DNA from: Gerris lacustris
Lineage: Eukaryota; Arthropoda; Insecta; Hemiptera; Gerridae
Direction: 5' to 3'
NCBI GenBank assembly: GCA_951217055.1
Contig: OX578276.1
Location: 132,234,587-132,298,586, forward strand
DNA: 64,000 bases
Shown one piece after another: positions 1 to 10,319 of this stretch (position 1 is its first letter; each line of letters opens with the position of its first letter). The notes beneath the pieces are model-generated. The model did no database searches. It saw nothing but the letters and a program-made list of their open reading frames with translations, and was not told the DNA's origin. The position numbers and the translations under genes are program-made.

Positions 1-208
1 TTTAATGTATCCCGTTATAACCAACATTATTACATAATTAAAACCTTTTATTAGTCGCCCTTCTTATTGGCCGTCATCTTGAAATTATTAAATGTGAATT
101 TTTAATATTTATTTACTCTTTTCTTAGTTATGAAGACATTTAAAACAATATATAACTTGAAGTTCTAGGTCTTTCGGTGGTGACCGCGTCTTGAAGGGTG
201 TAAGTCCC

Positions 209-242
209 GACGTTTCGCTCCTAATGCTAGAAGCATCTTCAG
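209..242 (-). other. hammerhead-like RNA motif, copy 1
   Basis: On the minus strand: CTGAAGA, one extra T, a stem GCTTCT/AGGAGC, GAAA, palindromic ACGT and a GTC triplet. The bases just 5' of CTGAAGA (CTCCC) can pair with the GGGA after GTC, giving a short stem I of four pairs. The extra base between CTGAAGA and stem II departs from the hammerhead consensus. Confidence 0.5.
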
Positions 243-304
243 GGGAGTTCATGGTGTCATGGAAGACAGGTGTTAACTGTAAACTAAGGACACCATGAAC
301 CCCC

Positions 305-338
305 CTGAAGATGCTTCTAACATTAGGAGTGAAACGTC
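305..338 (+). other. hammerhead-like RNA motif, copy 2
   Basis: This is the inverted partner of copy 1 in the right arm of the fold-back. It has the same CTGAAGA, extra T, stem-loop, GAAACGTC order, with a TGAAA in place of CGAAA. Upstream CCC can pair with GGG after GTC, so only about three stem I pairs remain. It looks slightly more decayed than copy 1. Confidence 0.45.
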
Positions 339-789
339 GGGACGTACACCCTTCGAGACGCGGTCACCACCGAAAGACCTAGAACTTCATTATAATTGTA
401 CCCGCGGACGCCTACGAACATTAGTATATAACTTGTCATGCTGATTAAAACTTTTTTTTATTTGTTCGTAACATTGACAGTCATCTTTAAAATATTAAGT
501 GTGCAATTTTAAAAGTTACATATTCCTTTTCTACACTTCAAGACCTATAAATTGATATCATGTCATACTGAATAAAAACTTTTTGTTTAGTGGCCCGCCA
601 TATTTGCCGCTATCTTAAAAATATTTAGTGTGGATTTTCCAAAAACTATACAGTTGCCAAAAATTATGAGATGCACCTGTGTGCCAAATTTCGTTCAAAT
701 CGATTTATATTACGACAGTTATTGTTAGACAAACAAACATACAAACTTTTCAAAGCCCAAGTCTTTGAAATGAAGAACTCACTACGCTC

Positions 790-2224
790 GTTCAATGTAT
801 ATTAATTTAAATCTTTTCTGATTAGTAGGAAATTTTAAATTATATAGTATAACATAACCAGATGTAAAACTTTTATATTTATTTATAAAATAAATAAATT
901 TACTTATCACTTCTATTGTAATAATTTCGCTTAAAAATGTAACCTTTATATTATATTTTTATACATGCATAAGGGTATATAATAATCAGTATATTCATCT
1001 AAAATAATATTCTATAAGAAATGTTATCGCAAATAATAATTATATTTAGAATAAATAGCTTGTCAAAATAAATACTGAAGACTATAAAAATAACTCAGTT
1101 TAATCATGACCATAGCGGTATTTAGGGCGGAAGAGTATTTTCGGACTAGATCCCTTTGTCGATTTATATGTAATACAAGGGAGCAATCAGCGGGGCTCGG
1201 GCACCCTTCAACCTCACTTTCTCTCCTCCAGAGCCCAATGCACCCAATCATATTCACGCAAAATATTCCGTACTTTTAACACGATATTCATATTCCTTCA
1301 GCCTTCTAAGTCTTATTACAAATGTTATCGTTTTACCAGCTGGAGCCAAGTAAAAAGCCTACTAGGTGTGCATTGCAGTTGTCTGCTTGCAATATTGAGC
1401 TGAGCGTGCATTTTAATCTTAAACAATAAACATTATTATTTATAAACAGCATAAATCAGATCAAAAGTAGTAATATTTCTAATTTTTAATTATAAAGCAT
1501 TTTTTTTTCCTGTGTTTTTATTATACCCCCCTCTTAAATGAAAATATGACAAAAGTTAACATAACAATAATAACTGTACTCTTAAAGACCTTTCCAACGA
1601 CATGCATCATAAAGGGCATATACTATTTTAACTTTTGTACCCCGTACCCCTGTTTACCAATTTGGACCATTTCAGATTTATACCTTCCTGTGGTTGGTGC
1701 CGAATTTTTCAAAACGTCGTGAGCTACGATGTTCGGGTTTGCACCATCAGTTTTTCCGATAAAATTTCTAAAAATGCCACAAACCACATCTCAATACGAT
1801 GTCTTGATAGGATGTTATAATGGTTTAAAGTTCCGAACGAACGTACGTACGTACTTACGTATATTACATACATACGTACGCACAGACATATAAGTATATG
1901 AAACGGATTTTAATGATATCCCCGGGTTCGTAAAACATTAAATATTGCTATATTGATACTTTTATTCGTGTAAGAAAACAAAACAATTAGTAATTGATTT
2001 AAAAAAAGGAAGACTTTTTTTTTTTTTTGAAAATATTGGTTTGTAAAAATATGAAAATAAAATACGTTATAGGATGCGAGGAAGCTATTAATCTCGGGTC
2101 GGAAATAAGTTATTTAATTTCTTAATTCAAGTAACTATACAGAGAAGATAATTTGTTTATGTAAGCAAAAATTATTATAATTACTAGAATATATGGATAC
2201 CGCACAATAAAAATAAGTCTGAAT
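790..2224. other. no gene seen; AT-rich intergenic repeat remains
   Basis: AT-rich sequence without a supported gene. A run of ACGT-type tetramers (about 1839-1883, acgtacgtacgtac and variants) is a small degenerate microsatellite. At 2074-2090 'ggatgcgaggaagctat' is a reverse-strand scrap of family B. The short ORFs are in low-complexity or repeat sequence. Confidence 0.6.
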
Positions 2225-2770
2225 AAGAACCCTGATTAGGGGAGTTCATATGAAAAGTTTAGTAACAATTAAATTTCTCTAAATTTGTATTTAATGTTTA
2301 ATATGAGCACCCCCAACCATATAATTTCCAACCCTACCCTTATCACAAAATGAATTAACCCCTAAACATAAAAAAAACTTTGTAGAAATATCTCAACTTT
2401 GGAGGCTTATAACTCAACTTGGTGGGGTTCGGGTTCGGACAGAAATAAGTTCAGAGTAGGGTAACATTTTTAAAGTGTCCTCTACATATGATATAGGATA
2501 CTTTTTATTAAGTTTGGTCTTCACTTAAAAAAGCACTCGTGATAACAGGGTACAATCAAAAACGACTTTCTGGCACTAGCGTGAGATGGAGAGGTCGGAT
2601 CAAAAAAAAAAAAACCATTCTGCGTCACTTTAAGCCCTACAAGATAGGTTAGTTAGTTTTTTTCAAGAGTAACATTAAATCAGAAATATCACCTGTACAA
2701 AAAATCCAGTAGGTAAATTAGATAGTGTACATATTTCTTATGAAAACAAAATATGTTTATCAATTTTTCT
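2225..2770 (+). repeat. dispersed repeat family L, copy 1
   Basis: Shares a long, similar sequence with 8210-9260: 'gagcaccccaaccatat', 'ggaggcttat', 'aaagtgtcctctac', 'tggtcttcac' and 'atcacctgtacaaaa' blocks in the same order. This copy is uninterrupted and acts as the empty-site reference for the family A insertion in copy 2. No coding capacity is visible and the element class is unknown. Confidence 0.7.
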
Positions 2771-3054
2771 TCCGAGGTTACCGATGGCAACAGAAGCATT
2801 CTTCTGCAGATCAAATTTATTGTGTACGTCTGTGGGTCAACGTTTCTTGCAAACTACCATAATATCTTCAACCATTTGCTCTTATTGCTTTCAATCCGAA
2901 TGCACATGAGATTCTTTTTATCTACAACCCCATCCTTAAATAAATACAAAGTAACAGCCTCTCCCTCTCCACGGAAGATAATACGTGGCGTATTACGTTG
3001 GTCTCTGACATCGTATGACTCGCCCACAACATATTTTTTATTTATAATGTAACT
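2692..3054 (-). pseudogene. unidentified coding relic (one internal stop)
   Basis: A minus-strand frame is open for 66 codons (3054-2857), has one TAG at 2854-2856, then stays open for about 54 more codons. The first block has a protein-like composition rich in charged residues: 'VVGESYDVRDQRNTPR' around 3030-2983, then 'FRGEGEAVTLYLFKDG', then 'SNKSKWLKIL' just before the stop. I do not recognise the family. The lower end overlaps family L, so only about 2770-3054 is likely to be the real relic. A chance frame cannot be excluded, but amino-acid use here is unlike the Phe/Ile/Lys-heavy chance frames around it. Confidence 0.35.
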
Positions 3055-3119
3055 CTAGTTCTTTCAAAATCGGTACTGATGATGGCTATATAAAAACCGA
3101 AAGTTGCTGATAAATATAT

Positions 3120-4100
3120 AAGTAAATCTTCTGCGGAGTGTTTCTTTGTATATATTAAGATGACCTCCATCAACAATCTAATTTCTCAAGCATATCTTTA
3201 AAAGTAGTCGATTTTAAAGAAATTTGGATAGTTTGTCGAAATTAATCTTTATATGGTCCCATTTTTTATTTCAACCATTTGCACATTTATTATTGTAACC
3301 CGAACAATGCTAATGTGAATTGAAACAGGTCCTAACAGCCATACTTTCAATTCCCAGCAGGTTTACATTGTTTTATACTTATGTGACTATTCACCCATAA
3401 TACGAAGTTCCATTCAGTATAAGTATTTTTTCACACTATTTATGGCAAGGTTATAGGTTTTATTCGGCCTTGATATAAAAAAAATAGAACAGCGTAACAC
3501 TTCGTGTTATGCTGTTATTTTCAACTGCACATTTAATTAACAAGTTGTGATGAGAAACATCATGATATAACATCCTCTGCCACCACAGTCGAAAACAGTT
3601 ACATTATTACTACACGTCAAGTCTGTCTCATCGTAGCTTTTTCACTGGACTCCCTCCCTTCAGATCGTTTTATTGATAATATATTCATTTAATATGTCTG
3701 CTTTTTTGTAGGGAGTTGTAAAAATAAGTCAATTTATATGATTCTTTAAAAGAAAGACTTAAATTTGTATTAAAATTAAACTTAAATTAAAATAAAACTT
3801 TACATGATAAACTTTATGATAACTTTACATGGTTATGTTTAATAGTTAATTGTAATCGTGTTACAATTATAAATGAACATTAGTTAATTGAAATTTACTT
3901 ATGTACTTGATTTATCATCATAGTGCTTATAATTATTTTCTAAACTAAATCTAAATGTATATTTAATATTTTAATGTTGTAATTCAATTTAAATAAATTA
4001 AAAATTCTGTTGCATCCTTATAAATGTAAATATGTACATGTAAATAATTAAAAATTAATTAAACGGATATTTAAGAGTAAAAATGTATTCTAAACTTTAG
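3120..4100. other. no gene seen
   Basis: AT-rich sequence with no supported gene apart from the hairpin listed at 3488-3516. The stretch 3700-4080 is extremely AT-rich. Confidence 0.6.
3488..3516. other. 13-bp perfect-looking hairpin
   Basis: Arms aacagcgtaacac and gtgttatgctgtt around a TTC loop, with 12 of 13 pairs Watson-Crick and one G-T. Isolated; no T-run or gene next to it suggests a terminator. Confidence 0.55.
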
Positions 4101-4529
4101 GGACGCAGATATATTATCAAGACTATATACGTGCCCACCTTGACATATGGATGTGAATCTTGGGCTCTAACGAAGAAAATGGAGAGCCGAATCTAAGCAA
4201 CAGAGATGAGATATCTTAGAAGAGTGGCAGGCAAAAGTAGAAGGGATCGCATTAGAAACTCCACCATAAGATTAGGCTTAGAGGCACAACCAATCCTGCG
4301 CACTGTGGAAAACGCCCAGTTACGTTGGTTTGGCCACGTGCAAAGGATGGACAATCAAAGGCTGCCCAAAAAAGTCTATGAAGCAAGGTGCGAGGGAAGG
4401 AGACCCAGGGGAAGAAGAAGGTCAACTTGGATGGACAACATCTCATCCACCCTGGCCGAGAGAGGAATGTCTCTAAAACGTGCCCGGACACTAGCCCTCA
4501 ATAGAGATACGTGGAAATCCTTTTGGTAA
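4101..4529 (+). pseudogene. RTE-like non-LTR retrotransposon, 3' end of reverse transcriptase
   Basis: The C-terminal end of a LINE reverse transcriptase polyprotein. The frame reads 'YVPTLTYGCESWALTKKMES' (about 4128-4187), a typical end of the RT thumb, then one TAA stop at about 4194 (probably a CAA to TAA change). It continues through 'EMRYLRRVAGKSRRDRIRN' to 'LRWFGHVQRM' and the basic 'EGRRPRGRRRSTWMDNI'. The stop at 4527-4529 is followed within about 25 bp by (TAAG)n at about 4553-4573, the short 3' tail usual for RTE-clade elements. The 5' part is missing (stop at 4098). Non-LTR identity is firm; the RTE clade is likely. Confidence 0.85.
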
Positions 4530-4574
4530 TCCTCTACACCAAACGGTAGAAGAGGAACCGACTAAGTAAGTAAG

Positions 4575-5300
4575 TATATATTATTAATGCTGAAAAGTTC
4601 GAAAGTTCAGTTATTAGTGCAAGAAGTATAAGAGCTTTGCCTCCATCCAATTCTGCGACTAAACTAATCTTTCTCTATTTCTATACGACGATGAACCTGC
4701 TGCGTAAAATTCCATAAAAATAAAAAACTATTTATACCATTCGAATTAGTATTTATAAATACCGGTATATATTAAAGCCACTTACTCACTCACTCATTCA
4801 CCCATCAGAGTATCCCTAAAACGGCAATAGCTATAGAGCTGACATTTTGTTAGTTTTTCTTATCTCTTAGGTGCTTGCTAAGAAAACTTTTTTACGTTCT
4901 ACTTTTTACGTATATGCAGAATTTGACATGACGATATCTCCACAATCAACCTTGAAATTCGAGAGTTAGCTTCTTTTTTTACATAAACAACTTTTGTACA
5001 AGGATTTTCCAATCGGCCATCTTAATTCAATATGGCTGCCATTTATATGATAATTTGTATATGGAGGTATCTCCGGAACCAATCGCACTAGGGAAAGATG
5101 GGAAGTAAAAAATGATGGGAAATTGAGCTCAGACGAAGCTTCTGAAATTTGGTTGCTTGGAACAAGGTTTTTCTATTGGCTGTATGCATTTATTTAGTTC
5201 TTCGACTGTGTTTTTCTCCAATGTGTGATAGCGACTCATCATGAAAGAGGTGTAGTTCAATAACCAAACATTGTCTTCACACAAAAATTGCAATTGGAAC
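4575..5300. other. no gene seen; repeat-like intergenic DNA
   Basis: Contains sequence of the insect-repeat type ('ggccatcttaattcaatatggctgcc' near 5013, 'gatatctcc' blocks). No gene is supported. The reverse-strand frame at 5129-5401 overlaps the hammerhead-like motif and has no recognisable domain. Confidence 0.5.
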
Positions 5301-5304
5301 AATT

Positions 5305-5340
5305 GACCGGTTTCGGCTGTTCTAAAGCAGCCTTCTTCAG
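5305..5340 (-). other. hammerhead-like RNA motif, copy 3 (CCGGTC type)
   Basis: Minus strand: CTGAAGA, one extra A, perfect 5-bp stem GGCTG/CAGCC, GAAACCGGTC. The palindromic ACCGGT followed by C would form a dimer-type stem III and a GTC cleavage triplet in a hammerhead. No clear stem I. The sequence around it is unrelated to copies 1-2, so the motif recurs in a different element. Confidence 0.45.
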
Positions 5341-5581
5341 ATAATCTTGAGGTTACTCGATTGACTTCACGAGTACAAGTTACTACAAGACTATTATCCA
5401 TGGAATGCTAATGGTAGTCGACGAGCTCAGTTTGAACCTTAACCTTTAGGCTCGTATGCGATGGTGTTGGGTACCCCATCCTTCTGCAGTGCTTGCACTG
5501 GTTAGTAACACATCTGCTAGTGTAGCGGTAGTAGTCCTTTTGAGAATACACTCGTTTTTTGGAAAATTCCTGTCAAAGCTA

Positions 5582-5995
5582 CTTCGTCGGTTCGACTAAC
5601 GTTTAGTAATAAACGTATAGGGAATTAATTGGTCGTCGAATGAGCCTATATATAGCCTGGGAAAAAGGGCCTGGGATAAGGGGCAATAGGCCTAAGGGTG
5701 AGGGGCAATGGGCTTAGGGTAATTGGTCTTGGGCCAGAGCCCAATGACCGATAATCTGGGGCCTGGAGCACTTAGCAAAGGGCCTAGGGCTTTTGGCCTG
5801 GGGCATGGGACCTGGTGCATTAATGTTCACTCAATTTCAGATTCTCCTGATGTTCCTACTAAGTTATTTGTCATAAAATGTTTGTATATCTCACTAAAAG
5901 ATTTAATAATGACTTCTTAATAGTTTTCTCTTTATAAAAGTGTAGTTTCAACCCAAAAAATGTAGTTTCTGCATATGTTAGTCGAATCGACGAAG
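5582..5995. mobile_element. TIR-bounded 414-bp element containing a G-rich minisatellite
   Basis: Inverted ends CTTCGTCGGTTCGACTAAC (5582-5600) and its complement at 5977-5995 match in 18 of 19 positions. A direct repeat GTTTAGTAAT lies just inside the left end (5601-5610) and just outside the right end (5996-6005). The interior is largely a GGGCCT-type degenerate repeat. No transposase is present; a MITE is the likely class. Confidence 0.55.
5655..5822 (+). repeat. degenerate G-rich minisatellite
   Basis: About seven diverged units of roughly 15-27 bp around 'GGGCCTGGGGCAAT' and 'GGGCCTAGGG'. It is strikingly G-rich on the plus strand against an AT-rich background and has many GGG/GGGG runs. 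Any frame across it is a shadow of the repeat. Confidence 0.65.
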
Positions 5996-6005
5996 GTTTA
6001 GTAAT

Positions 6006-7129
6006 TATATAATAGAAGATTGTTTCCGGTACTATCCCCATTCAGTTCTGCTCCTAAATATTTTCTAATTCAAGACCTGTCATATCAATAACTGCTGTTT
6101 TACGAGCCACCCAACAAGTGAGTGACGACAAAAGAAGGTGTATACGTGGAGGAAGACACGCAACATCAAACATTGGACATGTAAAAAATCCACCGACGCT
6201 CCAAGGAGTCTATTCCCGAAACCACATTGGTATTTGTAATGGGATTTGGTGACAGGATTCAAGAAACACTGCAAGAGGTGGGGAGTTCTTCAACTCCTCC
6301 CACATATATCTCTTGGATGAATTCCAACACCATTGACAAGCCTTCATAAAACCCGTATTTACATCTATACATTATACATAATGTTTACATTCAACTCACA
6401 TAAACCGTCTTTCAACGACGTAACGCTATTTATACGTATAAATAAAGTCTAATCTAAAAATTTATTTCTATCTTCACAACTAAATTTATTTATAAATAAT
6501 ATAAACAGGAAAAAAGATATATTTTTTTAAAAATAGACAGAACTACTCATATAAATTAGAAATATCTGTGTAATTTTCCAGATAGATTCATTCTTAACTA
6601 TCTAACGGCTTATTACTCGACTCATTAAGTGTTTAAAAAAAAGATATTCACCTAATTATAATAAATTATTAATTAGTAACGATTATAAATTTTACTTTAA
6701 GGTTGAGTTATTGGTTTTTTTAAATATAATCAATCGAAAATTAACTTATTTTACAACAATTTTTATCATTGTAACAGCAGAAATAATATGTTTTAGTTAT
6801 TTCAACTTTCTTTTTTTAAAGCGTATTTATTACTATATTTTTTAATAATTAAAACATAACCAAAAAGTAAATGGCAATTCTTGACCATATTATCCAGTGT
6901 AATAATTATACCCTTTATTCTTTATAATAGATTCAAGTAGTAGCTTATTTGCAAGGTATGATGAAAGCATTTCTTAATTATTTTTTCTTAATATATTTTT
7001 TAATTAAGCATTTCTTAACTATTATTTTTTATGTTTTTCCCCTTTTTTCTTAATTATTTTTTTAAACATTTACATCCATATTACCTTCAATCTTGCTGCA
7101 TCTCTGAAACCCTTATCACAGTATGTCTG
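6006..7129. other. no gene seen
   Basis: AT-rich. A moderately GC-richer piece at about 6080-6310 has a 64-codon minus-strand frame but no domain I recognise. From 6440 to 7080 the sequence is nearly pure A/T runs. Confidence 0.55.
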
Positions 7130-7715
7130 AAAGCTGTGTGGTGGAGGTCGAAGGTATTGAAATCTAGATCCCAAATATATATCGTTTCCAAAATGCGGCC
7201 ATTTTACCCCCGAAATTACCAAAGCAAAACCCTCAAAAAATTGCCCCCTCTACCCCCTAAGGACAGGTCCTAAAAATAAAGGAAAAATACATAAATATAC
7301 ATTTCTGTGGGCCAATGATATTCCCGGGAGTTATTATAATAAAGTTATATTTTGGATTTTTTAGGTGGCCGTAACTATAGTGACCCAAAATGATTATCTT
7401 TTATCATTTATGAGTGGAGAATAATTTTAAATGTATCGAAATGTAGATCACAAATGTATGTTCCAAAATATAATATGTAAAATAAAATATGTTCCAAATG
7501 TTCCAAAATGGCGGCCATTTTACCCCATCAGAACCAAATGAGTGCATACCTAAGATGACAATTGATAATAATATGCTCCTCTAAAGTGCAATTCTTTATA
7601 CATATTTATTTTAGTAATAAGAAAAATAAATAAAAATAATGTAGGGATATATGCATTTTTATGACCGAAGAAACCCTTTTAGTAGCTTTCTGGCAAGTAC
7701 TTGACGGGAATTTTG
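7130..7715 (+). repeat. dispersed repeat family D, copy 1
   Basis: Uninterrupted copy of a repeat also found at 28316-29510. Markers in order: 'ggccattttacccc', 'ggacaggt(c/t)ctaaaaata', 'ccaatgatatt(c/t)c(c/g)cgggagtt', 'ggccgtaact', a second 'ggcggccattttacccc', and 'ggcaagtacttgacggg'. The 'ggtattgaaat...ggccattttacc' block occurs twice inside, so the unit contains an internal duplication. Class unknown. Confidence 0.65.
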
Positions 7716-8209
7716 GTATCCTTTTGGACTTATAATTAATTAACTACAAATTAGTCACACAACTATAGTTATATACTCCTTATTCAATTGAAAAACAGAT
7801 TAAATTGAATTGGAAGTTAAATCATTAATACAGACGCAGATATTCAGACGAGACTCAGTCTCGTCTTATGCTGCTTTTCAGCTCTAAATTAGTAGAATGG
7901 GACAAATAGAGCTCAATTAATCTCTTATTCAACTCAGTAAACGAAGATTTGATTAAGCTTTTTAGAAGTTATTTTCTTAATCTTCTTCTTTCCTTACTAT
8001 AACATAGCAATGATAAAAATAATATTTAATGTAATGTTGAACTCTTGAATAAGTCTATTTGTCAAATTAGGCGAGATTTAAGCGTCTGCTTGTAATTCAA
8101 ATAAAGAGCATTATTAAGTTGCATTTTGGCAATATAGAGTTGAAGAGTTGAAATACTATTTGCTTGCATTAAGTTTGAAAATAGAATTTAATTAATAATT
8201 GAATTGCAA
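7716..8209. other. no gene seen
   Basis: AT-rich sequence with no supported gene and no repeat that I could match elsewhere in the window, apart from the direct 'ttgaattgaaat'-type runs. Confidence 0.5.
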
Positions 8210-9260
8210 TGAAATTAATTTTTCTCTTAATTTGTACTTAGTCTTTAATGTGAGCACCCCAACCATATCATTTCCAACCCTTCCCTCATCAAAACATCAA
8301 TCTGAGACAACTCAGACAAACTTTCTTATATACGAGTTCATAATTACTTAGCCCAGTGTTTTCCATTTATTAGTTTTCGTACGAATATTTAATTATTTTT
8401 TAACATTTTATCAAAATGTATCATAAAAATAACTTCTGGGCGGGGAATCGAAGCCGGCCTCTAGATTTTTCCTGAGAAAACGATTTATATCGTTCGATTC
8501 GTATTTAAATGGACTACATTTTAGCATTTTTTAATAAAAATCGTCGGAACCGTTTTTGAGAAAGATTATTTTTTTACGTTTTCTCAGAGTTTTTGTGGAT
8601 AGCGTCCCCAAATTTGAAGCAAATATTCACTTCCGATTTCACCTCGGGGTATAATTATTTTGAACATGTATGCCAAATTTCGTCAAAATCGGCCCAGTAG
8701 TTTAGGCTCCAGGTGTGTGCACAGACAAACGACAGACATTTTTTAAAAAACACTTTTTTGGATTCAGGGGACCTCAAAACGTGTAAATCCATCAAAAGTC
8801 AAAAATAGAATTTTCACGCCAGCACAATACTTTCTCTTTAAACGAGAAAGTAAAAATGAATGAACCCCGAAAGATAAAAAAATAATCATTTTAGAAGTCA
8901 CTCTACTTTAGAGGCTTATTATACTCCACTTGGAGGGGTTCGGATCAAAAAAGTTCAATGTAGGGTACCATCTCCAAAGTGTCCTCTACAAGATAGAGTA
9001 TTTTTATTCGGTTTGGTCTTCACGTAAAAAAATATTCGTGAAAACAGGATACACTATCAAAAATACCTTTTTGGAACTAAAGGGTGCTGGAGAGGTAATC
9101 CAAAAAACCTGTCTGAGTCACTTCAAGCCTTACAAGATGGACACTTTTTTTTAAGAAATACATTAAGTCATCAGAAATATCGCCTGTACAAAATATCCTA
9201 TGGTTAAATCAGATAGTGTACAAATTTCATATGGACTCAAAAATAAATCAATTTTTGTAG
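8210..9260 (+). repeat. family L, copy 2, split by family A
   Basis: Family L sequence runs to about 8302 ('cccttccctcatcaaaacatcaat'), is broken by a family A element, and resumes at about 8858 ('atgaatgaaccccgaaag'). It then continues to about 9260 parallel to copy 1. The frame at 8930-9154 lies in this repeat and is a shadow. Confidence 0.65.
8303..8857 (+). mobile_element. dispersed repeat family A, copy 1
   Basis: About 555 bp, homologous to 11285-11889 over its whole length. It starts near 'acaaactttcttatatacgag' and ends with a hairpin ACTTTCTC-N7-GAGAAAGT followed by AAAAAT. Inside are a 'gggaatcgaagccggc' tRNA B-box-like block (minus strand) and 'gccaaatttcgtcaaaatcgg' with 'acagacaaacgacagac'. 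No coding sequence; non-autonomous. Confidence 0.65.
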
Positions 9261-9593
9261 ACATTAAAATACAAGGATATAGTAAAATGAGAGCTTAATT
9301 GTAATTCCTTATCACATAAAAAGGCAACAGGTAGTTGCACAATATTAATCCTAACTACGATTTGCCCATTTCATATCATAATTATATGTTGATTAAATTT
9401 GTGCTAGTATTATTTCCCAAGATGATCATCACTATGCAGTTTATCAGAGTGTCAGAAAATAGATTAGCTCTAATACTCTTACTGATTTGTAACTCTCTCT
9501 ATAGTTAAGACGATAAATTTAATTTTTAATATGGATATGTTGTAGCTCTGGGGGACAGAAATAAATTAGTAGTGCGTGAAGTGTCACGAAAAT

Positions 9594-10288
9594 AGGGTTT
9601 CGTTGGTGTTGTAAACATGAAATTAGTAAGAGGGGGGGGGGGGAGATTTTTATGTTTTTTGACAAAATGGCGTAGAAAATTAAACGCATTACTCAAGTGT
9701 TATATATTTTTATAATCTACTCTTCAATACCTTTCATTTGATACCTCACTCAAAATTTTAAAAAAATATTTTTTTTTCCCGTGACTTCAATCAGCCACCA
9801 TCTTGAATTCTCAGTTAATCCGACCAAGTTGCTATTCTTATTGTTTCTTTGGCTTATCAGACCTCACATTTTTCATATTTTTCTATATTTTTAGTATGAG
9901 TGGAAATACGATTTTAAGGGGGGGGGGGGACACGCAAAATTTTGATGTTTTTTGACAAAATGGCGCCGAAAATTGAACACTTTTCCTAAGTGGTATATAT
10001 ATTTGTAATCTACTCTTCAATACCTTTCATTTGATACCCCACACAACATTTAAAAAAAAAAAATTTTTTCGTGTGACATGAATTATCCGCCATTTTGAAT
10101 TTGAGCAGCTGATAATTTTGAGTTCGCTATATTTTTCCTGTGTGCGCGTCAAAACGATCTTTAATATTGGAAAGTTTCATGTTTCTATCTCTTTTTGTTC
10201 AAAAGTTATTGGAACCATACAGAGTGACAGACAGAGACATGAACGAAACTATAAGGGTTTCTTTTTTTGGTTTTACCAACGAAACCCT
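9594..10288. mobile_element. 695-bp non-autonomous TIR element (family J) with internal duplication
   Basis: Perfect 14-bp inverted ends AGGGTTTCGTTGGT (9594-9607) and ACCAACGAAACCCT (10275-10288). Inside, a block with a 12-G run, 'ttttttgacaaaatggcg' and 'tactcttcaatacctttcatttgatacc' occurs twice, offset by about 290 bp (G-runs at 9632-9643 and 9918-9929). The right end also folds locally (aagggtttc...gaaaccct). No transposase and no clear target duplication. Confidence 0.65.
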
Positions 10289-10319
10289 AAAAACGACATA
10301 AGAATTGTGACGCTCTAGC

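Larger units (their letters stand above)
160..424. mobile_element. fold-back insertion with two head-to-head hammerhead-like motifs
   Basis: A 265-bp insertion flanked by the perfect 11-bp direct repeat TATATAACTTG (149-159 and 425-435), read as a target-site duplication. About 100-bp arms (around 160-258 and 289-387) are near-perfect inverted copies of each other, separated by about 30 bp. A roughly 35-bp tail with a GC-richer block (cccgcggacgcc) follows the right arm. Each arm holds one CTGAAGA...GAAACGTC motif. There is no open reading frame. Head-to-head partial copies and variable target duplications are reported for Penelope-like elements; assigning this copy to them is inference. Confidence 0.75.
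38..657. repeat. degenerate tandem repeat, about 3 units
   Basis: Three diverged units begin with 'attaaaac(t)ttttt', carry a 'ccatatttgccgc/ggccgtcatcttgaaa' block and end near 'atataacttgtcatgctg'. They start near 38, 440 and 570. The first unit is split by the fold-back insertion at 160-424. No coding content is seen. Unit boundaries are approximate. Confidence 0.5.

Noticed and set aside
2753..3052. 99-codon plus-strand frame
   Set aside because: Its reverse strand carries the more protein-like frame; the plus product is low-complexity and starts inside family L.
5129..5401. 90-codon minus-strand frame
   Set aside because: It runs through the structured motif at 5305-5340 and has no domain; likely a shadow.
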